This document shows, one piece after another, positions 43,831 through 54,122 of a stretch of DNA of 64,000 nt. The position numbers and the translations under genes were made by a program. The notes beneath the pieces are model-generated. The model worked only from the letters and a program-made list of their open reading frames with translations. It ran no database searches and was not told where the DNA came from. The stretch lies in NCBI GenBank assembly GCA_020746995.1, contig JAGPXD010000005.1:1736001-1800000 (forward strand), written 5' to 3'. The DNA is from Plectosphaerella cucumerina (lineage: Eukaryota > Ascomycota > Sordariomycetes > Glomerellales > Plectosphaerellaceae). How positions within the stretch are numbered: the first letter of the stretch is position 1; every line of letters starts with the position of its first letter.

Positions 43831-45154
43831 ATGTCGAGAGACGACGCAAGTGCGCCAGCCATCCCTGGGGTCGAGCGCTCCCCCAAGAGCCCCCGTGTTG
43901 GCTCACCGACCAGCGATAGTAAGTAGAAGTCGCCAATGGGTTGATTGGGCTGATATTAATGATGCCCGCCGGCAGCTACTTCGCGAGCCAACTCTACATC
44001 ACCCGCTCCCGCGGCTGTCATCCAGGCAGATGAGGGACTGGGGGCCGATGAAGATGAGTTCGTCGCCGTGGCGGTCAATGGGGATGCTGCCAGCTTCTGG
44101 AGCGACACCACCTCCCTCCAGTCTCGCGCAATGCTTCATGCATGGGAGAACGGGAGACGGTACCATCGATACCGTCATGCACGATATCCGATCCCCAACG
44201 ATGAGACGGAACAGGCCCGCGAAGATATGCTGCATGCCATGATGCTCGAGGTAACGGACGGCAAGCTCTTCTTCGCACCGATTGAACACCTTGCCAAGGT
44301 CATTGATCTGGGCACGGGCACCGGAATTTGGGCTGTCGACGGTGGGTGTCTTGATGTTACCTGCAGACCTTGTTCTGACACATACCAGTTGGTGACCAAT
44401 ACCCAGGTGCCGAGGTCCTTGGGGTCGATATGAGCCCGACCCAGAGCCGCTGGGTCCCGCCAAACGTGCATTTCGTCAACGACGACCTGAGAGAGGCCTG
44501 GCACGACGGAGACAACTGGGACCTAGTCCATCTGCGGCACATGGTGCCCATCCTCGAAGACCCGGTCGCCCTCCTGAGAAAGGCCTACGAGTAAGTCCAT
44601 GTCCCCTGAGACCCCGAACAGCAGCGCCAACGAGAGAACAGCCACATCCGGCCTGGAGGCTGGCTAGAGCTCCAAGATGTTGACGGCCAAGTCCACTGCG
44701 ACGACGGCACCCTACCACAGAGGTGGCCGCTGACCCGCTTCACCGAGCTCATGGTCGAAGCCTTTGCAACCTACGACGGCAACGCTCGTGCCGCGGTGTT
44801 TGGGCGGCAGTATCTCGAGCAGGCGGGCTTTATCAACATCCAGCACCACACGCGCAAGCTACCATACGGAACGTGGGCGAGGGACCAGTATGTACTGCTT
44901 CAGGCCTTATTCATGCCACGCTGACGACGGGTTATAGGACGATGAGGCTGGTGGGTATGTACTATCGCGCGGCGTGTGAGGAGTTCTTCCCCGTCGTGGG
45001 CGCCATGCACTTGCCGCGGCTTGGCTGGTCCGAGAACGAGATGCAGGCCTTGTTCGCGCAGTGTCGGGCTGCGATGCGGGATCCAAAGGTTCATGCATAT
45101 GGGTTGATGCACTTTTGGAGTGGCCAGCGGCCGGTCACGGATGTGACACAGTAG
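43831..45154 (+). CDS. LaeA-like SAM-dependent methyltransferase
   Basis: Five exons, 43831-43918, 43976-44341, 44389-44590, 44642-44887 and 44938-45154, give 372 residues. All introns have GT..AG ends and all junctions keep frame. The SAM-binding core is VIDLGTGTGIWAVDVGDQYP (motif I, split by an intron) and VLGVDMSPTQSRWVPPNVHF. Then come NWDLVHLRHMVPIL and HIRPGGWLELQDVDG. The N-terminal RYHRYRHARYPIPNDETEQA is typical of the UMTA/LaeA-like group so common in filamentous fungi. LaeA itself is a global regulator in the velvet complex; this one is a paralogue whose target is unknown. It converges with the TauD-like gene, with only 109 bp between stops. Confidence 0.88.
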
Positions 45155-45263
45155 CCTGGCGGATGATGAGGGCCCTCCAGGGAAGTCGATTGAAATCATC
45201 GGCGGCAACAGTGATGGTTCGTAATACTCAATTCATTCGCTCGCCAATCCTATCAAGTCCTCT

Positions 45264-46562
45264 CTAACCCAGCTCCGGGTGCTCACCGTGCGTCGAGTTG
45301 ATGGCAGTCCGCCGGGACGTGCTGGCAGGGTCAAGGTACGGCCTCTCGCCGAGGCCAACAGCCCTGTTGCCGAAACGCTCGCCCTCGTTATCATAGTCGA
45401 ACGTGGCCGTGTGGAAGACGCTGCGGTTATCCCAGATAGCTGTCACTCATCAGTCTCTCATCCATTACCCCTCGCCCAAGATAACTCACCGATATCGTTC
45501 TCGTTCTGCCACTTCAGGCGCACCTGCAGGTCATGGCCCTTGTAGACGATGTCGAGGAACCAGTCCAGCAGCTGGCGCGACTCCTCGGCCGTGACGCCGT
45601 TGATGTGCTTGACGTGGCCGCCGACGGGGAAGACGGACTTCCACCCTGTGACGGGGTTGGTGCGGACGACGGGATGGATGGCCTTGAGCTCGGTGCCGAC
45701 GTTCTCGGGGGCGCCGCGGGGCTTGTCGTAGAGGGAGAAGCCGGCCTTTTCGGCGACCTTGTTGAAGGCGGGCTGCTGGAAGGTGACGGAGAGGGACTCG
45801 AGGAACTTTTGGTATGGCTCGCTGATGCGGTCGTAGATCTCATAGCCCGATGCCCAGAGGGTGTCTGGAGAGTCAGCTCACGAACAGGCAGGGGAAAAGG
45901 GGGGAGAGGACGTACCGCCGCCGGTCCGGGGAAGCTGGACGAGACGAAGGGAGGTGTAGTCCGCGGGCACGGGCTCAAAGGCGATATCGCTGTGCCACTG
46001 CGCCGTGTGCTGGCGCTTGGGGCTGAGCTCGTCCTCGGCGGGCTTGGTGTAGAACTTCTTGTGCTGGACGGAGCTGATGGTGCTGATCTCTGGGTCCTCG
46101 CCGCCGAGCTCGCGCTGCGAGTTGAGGACGGGGTGGATGTGGAGGGAGTTTGCGGCGGGGCGGCCTGTGAGCTCGCCGAGACGGCCGATGAGCTTCTTCT
46201 GGAGCTCGTTGGTGAGGTTGTCCTGGGCGCGGAAGAAGACGACGCCGCGTTGGGAGACTGGGGTTGGTCAGCGAGAGGTGGTTCGTTTGAGGGGGCGTGT
46301 GGAGGGACGTACTGGTGATGGCGAGGTCGCGGATGAGCTCGTCGCTGTTGGGGGCTTCGAGCCACTCGACGAGGTTGGCCTTGGGGAATTCGCGGCCGAT
46401 GATGGGGGTTGAGTCGAATTGCTCGTATGAGTCGAGGGCGCCTGAGAGCTTGAGGGGCTCACGGCGAGGGGTGGCCGTTGTGGTGGTGGTCTCGGCGGCG
46501 GCCTCCTTCACCTTGGGGTGAATGGGGACCTGGGTCTCGGTGTCGATAGCTGTGGGAGCCAT
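45264..46562 (-). CDS. TauD/TfdA-family alpha-ketoglutarate-dependent dioxygenase
   Basis: Four exons, 46562-46313, 46257-45916, 45864-45490 and 45439-45264, give 380 residues from MAPTAIDTETQVP (an in-frame ATG 60 bases upstream would add MTENHDHRLIASSHIQRLIT). The Fe(II) site is visible: His and Asp in TAQWHSDIAFEPVP and the distal His in NRSVFHTATFDYD; the 2-oxoglutarate Arg is likely in GERFGNRAVGLGERPYLD. Other family parts are VVFFRAQDNLTNELQKKLIG and SLRLVQLPRTGGDTLW. Related fungal enzymes such as yeast Jlp1 cleave alkylsulfonates or taurine to release sulfite. The divergent neighbour is a Dal5-like transporter, fitting uptake followed by cleavage; substrate is inferred. Confidence 0.9.
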
Positions 46563-47810
46563 GGTGATGAGTCGTTGGATGTGTGAAGATGCTATGAGGC
46601 GATGGTCATGGTTCTCTGTCATGGGATCGTTGGCTTCATTCTTATATTCTCTCGTCCGCCTACATCACTCGGATACATTCGCCCTGAGGCCTATCTCCAA
46701 CGTTGGATGTCAGATGGTGGCAGCCTACACGACGCTGTCGTGCTCGCTGTTCATTGAACCTCCGCATTGCGTCGTTGCCGCGTCGATGGTGTCATACGGC
46801 TCGAGGTACGACATCCCATGAGATGAGATGGTGGTATCCTGCGGGTGGTTGAGACGTCCCGTGCCCTGACGAAGATGGTATCTACGAACCCAGTATCAAC
46901 CTAATATGACTCGACAGTGTCGGGCCGGACTACTATTCGCCTTCCCCAATGGGAGGCAGCGTATTTGTTGCGTCAGTCGCGGGCGCGATCACGTCTCCCC
47001 AGGCATCCGACTCGATGACCATCTCGTACCGCACCACCGACTGCCGAGGCTTAAAGATTGGTCAGGCAAACTGAGCCCTTATCACAGACTTTCTCAGAAC
47101 TATCGACCATGAGGATCCCGACATCGGCGTGTCGTTACTTGCAGACACGGGCGGGCGCGACGTTCCTCAGAGCAGGTGGTGGTGGCGGGCAACCCCAAGA
47201 TTATGCCATATATGCAACTCCAGAACACGAGAGCTACAAGACCAATGGGATTCGACACGACAGCAACGCCATCCCTGCTGAGAAACGACGTGCTCGGTCG
47301 GCACCCGGTAGTCGGGATGGTGTCTTCTCCGGGCGACTACCACCCCGCCATCAGCAACAAGGCGTGACCGGGTGTCAAGCTGACGAGTAACGTCGGAGGA
47401 GTGAGGCTTCGGGTCGCTGGAGTAACACGGCAGATGAAGGGCGCTCACTGGTGTTAAATCATTGCTCCTTCGAGAGCGCGAGACATCGCTAGAGCATCGC
47501 TACCTTGGCGCATTTACCACCCGTCTCCCTTCCTAGGATGCGAATTCAAATCGCGCTCTCTCGCAAATGGCATCGCTGATCAACTCTGCCCGCGCATGAC
47601 GCGAGACGCGGGGTCTGGTGACGGGGTTTCACCCGCCACGCATGTAGATGGTGCAAGCTGGGCTACTATCACGCAATCCACCGCGAGGGATCACCACCTC
47701 ACGGGACCGCGGAGAAAGGGAGGAATAATGATTTCGAGGCCCGGTTTCGACAATTTTCGTTCATTCTCAACGGTTAGACCGAGTTGGGCATCTTAACATC
47801 GACCGCGACC
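46563..47810. other. Shared upstream region of the dioxygenase and MFS transporter genes
   Basis: A 1.25-kb divergent region. It probably holds promoters of both genes. No convincing gene, RNA or repeat is visible; short frames are uninformative. Confidence 0.5.
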
Positions 47811-50022
47811 ATGGCGACAGTATTGACAAAGGGCCGGATCAAGGTCAGCAAATACGGCTCGACCGAGGAAACCACGGCGCTCCTGAGCGCCGACGTGGCG
47901 CCTCTCGGCGTGCCGCTCAACGAGAAGAAGTTCTTCTGGCAGCGACGGCGCGGACCCGATCCGGACGCCATCGCGACGCAGGTCGGTCGTTCGCACCGCA
48001 GTCGAGTAGGAGAGGAGCTGACTTCCTTAAGCCCAGCGTCTTTGACGACCCCGACACGGCGGATAGATATGAGCCGGGTCCAGAATGGTAGGTCTTCCAC
48101 CAGAACGTGTGATAGGAGGATGCTGACCCTCTCAGGGAAAACTACCACCGCTTCGACCCCTCGGCACGATGGACCTGGGGCGAGGAGGGCAGCCTCGTTC
48201 GCAAAATCGACCGACGCATCATGGTGTGGGCGTGCATCATGTTCATGGCCCTGGAGCTCGACAGGGCGAATATCCAGCAGGCGCTGACGGACAACTTCCT
48301 CGATGACCTTGACATGACGACCAACGGTTGGTGTCCGCAGGCGTGGAGACACAAGAGGTCAGAGCTAACCTTCGACCGCAGACTACAACCTCGGAAACAC
48401 GCTCTTCAAGCTCGGCTTCCTTTGCGCAGAGCTACCATCCCAGCTCGTCTCGAAATGGGTCGGGCCTGATCGCTGGGTGCCGGCACAAATGGTGCTGTGG
48501 GCTTGCTGTGCGAGCCTGCAGTTCTGGATCCAGTCGCGGGACTCTTTCCTGGTGTTCCGAGCGTTGCTGGGCCTGCTGCAGGGCGGGTTCATCCCTGATG
48601 TATGCCTATCCGGCAATATTCGATGATGGCATTGTAGACTGACTTCTCCGCGCAGGTGATCCTGTACTTGTCGTACTTCTACAAGCACCACGAGCTGACG
48701 CTCCGCTTGGGGTTCTTCTGGACGGCTATGAGCTTCGCCGATATCTTGTCGGCGCTGTTCGCGTACGGACTGCTGCACATGAGGGGTGTTGGAGGGCAGG
48801 CGGGCTGGCGGTGGCTGTTCCTTGTGGAGGTATGTGCCGCGTGACCTGGGGAAGTTGTTGACGCTGACGATGACAGGGCCTCATCACGCTTATGGTCGGA
48901 TCGCTGGGCTTCGTGCTCATGCCGGCTGGGCCATGCCAGACGGCGAGCTGGTTCCGAGGACCGAAGGGATGGTTCACAAAGAGGTATGTTGCTCCGCGAA
49001 TATTCCTCCAAGACGGTCCCTGACATCGGAATCCTAGAGAGGAGATTATCATGGTCAACCGCGTAATCAGAGACGACCCCAGCAAGAGCGACATGCACAA
49101 TCGAGAGGCACTGACGCCGCGGCATCTCTGGGAGAGTCTGAAGGACTTCGATCTTTGGTAGGTTGGTGTTCAGAGTAGCGTCCAAGAGGAAACTGACCAA
49201 GAATAGGCCCATTTACCTCATTGGGCTGACCTTCGAGGTGCCTATGCGACCGGCGAGCCTGTACATGACGCTGACCCTGCGGGGGTTGGGCTTCACGACG
49301 TTCCAGGCCAACCTGCTGAGTATCCCGGAGAAGGTCGGACACAGTAAGCGCTCCCCCTGATGCGACGCATGCGTGTGAAAGCCTGACACCACCAGTCATC
49401 ATGATGCTGGGCATCACGTACCTCGGCGAGGCCCTCAAGGAACTCAGCCTGGTATCCATGATCAGCCAGATCTGGGCGCTGCCGTTCCTCATCTTCCTCA
49501 ACGTCGTCGATGTCCAGGGACTGAACCGCTGGGTTCTGTACGCAGTAGTGACCCTGCTCTTGATATATCCCAACCGTATGTTCCCTCACAACCTCGCCGT
49601 CGAAACCGAGACTGACGTAGCTCCCAAGCACATCCCATCCAGGTGGGCTGGAACTCGCGCAACTCCAACGCCGTGCGATCGCGGACCGTATCGGCGGCCT
49701 GCTACAATATGTTCGTCCAGGCGAGCGGCATCATTGCCTCGAACGTGTATCGTGAAGGTACGTGGAGTCATTCTCGGTCGGAGGTTCGGTCGGCTGACAC
49801 TCGATAGACGACGCGCCACGGTACGAGCGCGGGAACCGGTGGCTGCTGATCGTCGCGTGCGGGAACATCGTGCTGTACCTGCTCGTCAAGATGTACTATG
49901 TGCGGCGCAACAAGCAGCGCGATCGAATCTGGGGCGCCATGTCGGAGGACGAGCGGCTGAACTACCTGGCGACGACGACGGACGAGGGCAACAAGAGGCT
50001 CGACTTTCGGTTCTCGCACTAG
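47811..50022 (+). CDS. MFS anion:cation symporter, Dal5/allantoate permease-like
   Basis: Eleven exons (47811-47981, 48032-48087, 48136-48326, 48382-48599, 48656-48829, 48877-48983, 49038-49157, 49207-49343, 49396-49575, 49629-49757, 49808-50022) give 565 residues. The Dal5 family pattern is clear: RKIDRRIMVWACIMFMALEL, DRANIQQAL, LGFLCAELPSQLVSKWVGPD, RALLGLLQGGFIPD, and in the C-terminal half QVGWNSRNSNAVRSRTVSAA followed by NMFVQASGIIASNVYREDDA. About 12 membrane spans are visible. Family members import allantoate, ureidosuccinate, dipeptides, vitamins or sulfonates. Tenth-exon entry uses acceptor ccaag before CACATCC, needed to keep frame. Confidence 0.9.
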
Positions 50023-51014
50023 GAGGTGGACGATGGGAGACGGAAGAAGATGAGGAACGACAATTCACGACTGATGATGGAAGTGCCGGCCGGTCGGCGC
50101 ATGATGGACTTTGCATTGCATGATAGAGAGCGCCAATTGACGAGAACAATGTTTGCGAAGAGATGGAGGAGAGAGAATGTTGCGACCGTGGTGCTTAAAG
50201 CTGCCAAAAGGGGAAGCACCTGGATGTGGGGGGCAAAGTGCTTGCCATGACCAGAAGCGGAAGCGCCCCTACCCGCTCCTATTCCCATCGTTCCTTCCCT
50301 CGATTTTCCCTGGCATTGGAGTCGTCTGAACAATTTGTGCTCAGCTGCATCCGACTGCATCTCTCCCATTTTTTTCCCCAGGAGACGGGACCCAGAAACC
50401 TGAAAATGGAAGGTCAGTCAAAGCTTCTGGCGTTGCGCCGTGTGATGTCGCTAAGCCACCACCACCCAGACTCGCCATGTCGAACCCAGCCGCTCGTGGA
50501 GCTCGACAGGCCGATCAATTGAACCATCTCCGAGACCGAGCTCCCTCACCCCATGAACAACGACAGCTGCCTGCCTGTCAAACCTCGAAAGGATCCGATG
50601 CATCGCACTGCCTCTTCCTCATTCGACAAGGTCCTCCTGCGGGCTGACGGATGACCTCAGCCCTGAGGCAGCCAGCTGTAACGGTCCCCGGGGCTGATCC
50701 GTGGCGCAGGGCCTGAACGAACCCGACTGGTCCAACAGGCGACCGTTGATCGTCGAGCGCTGCCGTCATAGGCCAGTTGGTGATGGGCTCGGGCGCACAG
50801 CCACGGAGGAGCGAGTGCTAGGAGGTCAGCTTCGGCTGCGGTCGCAGTTGCTCTGCTCTGGTCTCGAAGGATGCGATCGATCAATAAAGGCAGCCAAGGC
50901 CCCGCGCCGACAACCTTTCTGCTGGACAATCCATCATCGTCATCGTCATCTCCCCGTCTTCCGACACACTAGACATCCGACACAATCCACGAAACAACCA
51001 CCTAACCCACCACA
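50023..51014. other. Intergenic region between the MFS and LURP-like genes
   Basis: About 990 bp. An ATAAAGG-like site at about 50884 and a CATCGT repeat just before the next gene (50932-50950) are the only notable features. No gene is visible. Confidence 0.5.
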
Positions 51015-51724
51015 ATGGCAGTTCCCCACGCACAGTCGCAAAGCGGCAACTTCAAGTACAACATGTCCAGCCAAATCGCCAACGTCCAGCTGCCTCCCGT
51101 CGCCAAGGAGATCAGCATCTTCCCCCCCTTCGTCGCGCGCCAGACCGAGACCCTCATCCTCAAGGAGAAGGTCATGTCGCTCTCGGGCGACAGCTTCGAC
51201 GTCTGCCTCGCCAACGGCCAGCCCCTGATCCGCGTCCAGGGCAAGACAGCCTCCATCTCGGGTCGCAAGAAGGTATACGACGTCGGCGGGAAGTACCTCT
51301 TCGACCTCTACAAGGAGCACATGCACATCCACAGCACCTACGTCGCCGACATTGAGGGCCAGGGCAAGATTATGGAGGTCAAGTCGTCCTTCAAGCGTGG
51401 GTGCCCCCAATTCTCCCCTAGGTTAGCTAGTGTCCCTCTGCTAACGTTCCTTCAGTCATTGGCTCCAAGATGACGGCTACCTTCAAGTCCGGTGACGGCA
51501 GGTCGCACAGCCTGACCATGTCAGGCAACTGGCTTTCGACGACGGCCGACATTGTGGACGAGTCGACTGGCGCGCTCGTTGGCCGCATCGATCGGAAGCT
51601 CTTCAACGCGCGCGAGATGTTCGGTGGCCAACAGACGTATGCGCTCGTCGTCGCGCCCGGCGTCGACATGGCCTTGATGGCCGCGCTGTGCATCTGCATG
51701 GACGAGAAGAACAACGACAAGTAG
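51015..51724 (+). CDS. LURP-one-related (Tubby C-terminal-like) protein
   Basis: Two exons, 51015-51396 and 51456-51724, give 216 residues. The intron starts gtgggt and ends cttcag. The protein follows the LOR fold: ETLILKEKVMSLSGDSFDVC, LANGQPLIRVQGKTASISGR, KKVYDVGGKYLFDLYKEHMH, then ATFKSGDGRSHSLTMSGNWL, ADIVDESTGALVGRIDRK, and the closing helix APGVDMALMAALCICMDEKN. In plants LURP1 relatives act in defence and may bind membrane lipids; the fungal role is unknown. It is preceded by about 1 kb of intergenic DNA. Confidence 0.82.
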
Positions 51725-52748
51725 TGTCGCATGCGTCTTGTTAGCTCGCATCCGACCGATGCCGACCACCCGGGTGCTGCTTCACCCATCTCAGCGACCT
51801 CGGCTTATCTCTCTCTCTCCTTTGGCGCGTTGTACATTGTTTGCTCCTACCTAGCCTACACGATACCCATCAAGAATTGAACCCCAAGATTTCTTGCTCC
51901 TCCCCCCACTCTCTGCCCGTGCCCGTGGGGCTCGTGATAAGCGCGCGAACAGTATGCCGCCCCAGACCGCCGGTGACGCACAGCCAGACACCATCCCCGT
52001 CTTGCCCTTGCCCATCTGCCATCCACGCCAGCGGGCAGCCATCAAGGGACCGAGGGGTAAAACGGCGGGGCGGTGGATGTCGCCGTCACCGAGTCGCGGT
52101 GCGGTGCCCCGCGGGACACACAGGGGCTCTAGCTCGGTCTGGCAATCCTATGCGCTCCGAGGCATTGCCGAGGCGCTTCGCGGGACCTTCACGGCACGGT
52201 TTGCGACGCTTTGCGGTGTGGATGGCTGTTGACTCGCGCGGGGCACCACGGTTGCTACGGGCCCCCGGGTGGGCGTCGGCGCCTCGCATCGCGAAGAAAG
52301 GTGGGAGAATGAGATCATTGAACCATCAAGGCGAGGCCCCCTTTTCGACCCCTCCATTAGCGGGGTACCTGGCGCGGGACGCGGCATAACAGTCTGCCTC
52401 CTCTCTCTCCCATGTCCGCGATAGTGTCAAACCCCTGACCGTGTAACTTCGCAAGCCCCGAGAAAAATCCATGGTAGTGTCGTGTTCCCGCCCGCCCTGC
52501 CCCTCCACTCGATGAGCATCACAATGGGTCCAGGCACGCCACGGGACGATGTGGACTTGGTCGCTCTTAGTAACTCGAGGCACCGGTAGACGGAATCGAG
52601 TGGAAGAGGAGCTGCGCGTGGAGGGGGAGAATAAATGTCGAGCTGCCCCCTCCCGTCGCTCGACCTCCTGTCGAACCTCCCTCTTCTTTTCCCCTCAAGA
52701 TACCCAGACCTTTTCTCCTTTCCCATATTCTTAGACTCATTGCCCATC
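51725..52748. other. Intergenic region between the LURP-like and aldo/keto reductase genes
   Basis: About 1 kb. The last 150 bases before the next ATG are pyrimidine-rich, typical of fungal promoters. No gene or RNA seen. Confidence 0.5.
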
Positions 52749-54122
52749 ATGTCTTTCGGAACCAAGGCTACCCTTAACACTGGTGCTCAGATCCCGTAAG
52801 TCCTCCGGCCCGCGCTGCTTCCATTGGCAAGCCGACTGACGATTGCAGCACGCTGGGATACGGCACCTGGCAGTCCGACCCCGGCGTCGTCGGCCAGGGC
52901 GTCTACGAGGCCCTCAAGGCCGGCTACCGCCACCTCGTGAGTTCCACTGCCCTCGGGAAGCCGTGTGACACCTCGCTGACTCGTGCCACCACAGGACCTC
53001 GCCAAGGTGTCAGTACCACCCTTCGACGATCGGGACACGATGGACGATAAACTGACTGGCGGCGAATAGTTACGGCAACCAGGTTGAGATTGGTGTCGGT
53101 CTGGCCAAGGCCCTCAAGGAGATTCCCGGCCTGAAGCGCGAGGACATCTTCATCGTGCGTGGAACCCCCAGCCCCTGGCAGAAGAAGAAGATGATGACTA
53201 ACTTGTCGCAGACCTCCAAGCTGTGGAACACGTATGTTAGCCGACACAGCGTCTACAGCAAGAAACTGACCCTTACAGCCACCACCACCCCGATCTCGTA
53301 GCCGGCGCCCTCGATGACACCCTCAAGGAGCTCCAGCTCGACTACCTCGACCTCTACCTCATCCACTGGCCCGTCACCTTCAAGAAGGTCAGCGACACCG
53401 AGCTGTTCCCCAAGATCGCCGAGGGCGTCAGCGAGGTCGCCATCGACGACAGCGTCTCCCTCGTCCAGACCTGGGAGGGTACGTTCCTCCTCTCCCCCTC
53501 TCCCCCGCGACCTTCACTAACACCCCCCCAGCCATGATCAAGCTCCCCAAGACCAAGGCCCGCGCCATCGGCGTCTCCAACTTCACCCCCGAGCACCTCC
53601 AGACCATCATCGACGCCACCGGCGTCGTCCCCGCCGCCAACCAGGTCGAGCGCCACCCCCTCCTCCAGCAGAACGACACCCTCATCAAGTACGCCCGCGA
53701 GAAGGGCATCCACATCACCGCCTACTCGGCCTTTGGCAACAACAGCTACGGCCTGCCCCTGCTCATCGAGCACCCCGAGATCAAGGCCATCGCCGAGCGC
53801 CTCGGCGCCACCCCCGCCCAGGTCATCCTCGCCTGGTCCCAGGTCGGCGGCCACTCGGTCATCCCCAAGAGCGTCACGCCCTCGCGCATCCGCTCCAACT
53901 TTGAGGAGATTAAGCTGTCTGGAGAGGATGTTGCGGCCATCACCAAGCTGGGTGAGACGCCGAAGCGCTTCAACGTCGCTGCCGACTGTGAGTAACACGT
54001 CTGTTGGTCGATTGTGATACTTGGGAAACTGACATTGTGTAGACGGTCTCAAGTGGGACATCAACATTTGGGACGAGAAGGTTGAGCAGGGTGCCAAGCA
54101 CAAGGTCATCCAGAAGCTGTAA
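52749..54122 (+). CDS. Aldo/keto reductase, NADPH-dependent
   Basis: Eight exons (52749-52795, 52849-52936, 52995-53008, 53070-53154, 53212-53231, 53279-53478, 53532-53987, 54043-54122) give 329 residues, the usual length. The third exon is 14 bp and the fifth 20 bp, both needed to keep frame. The catalytic tetrad is visible: Asp and Tyr in HLDLAKVYGNQ, Lys in TSKLWN, and His in LYLIHWPVTF. The cofactor-binding end is HSVIPKSVTPSRIRSNF. It is closest in style to fungal glycerol/xylose-type reductases. The substrate cannot be told from sequence. Confidence 0.9.
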
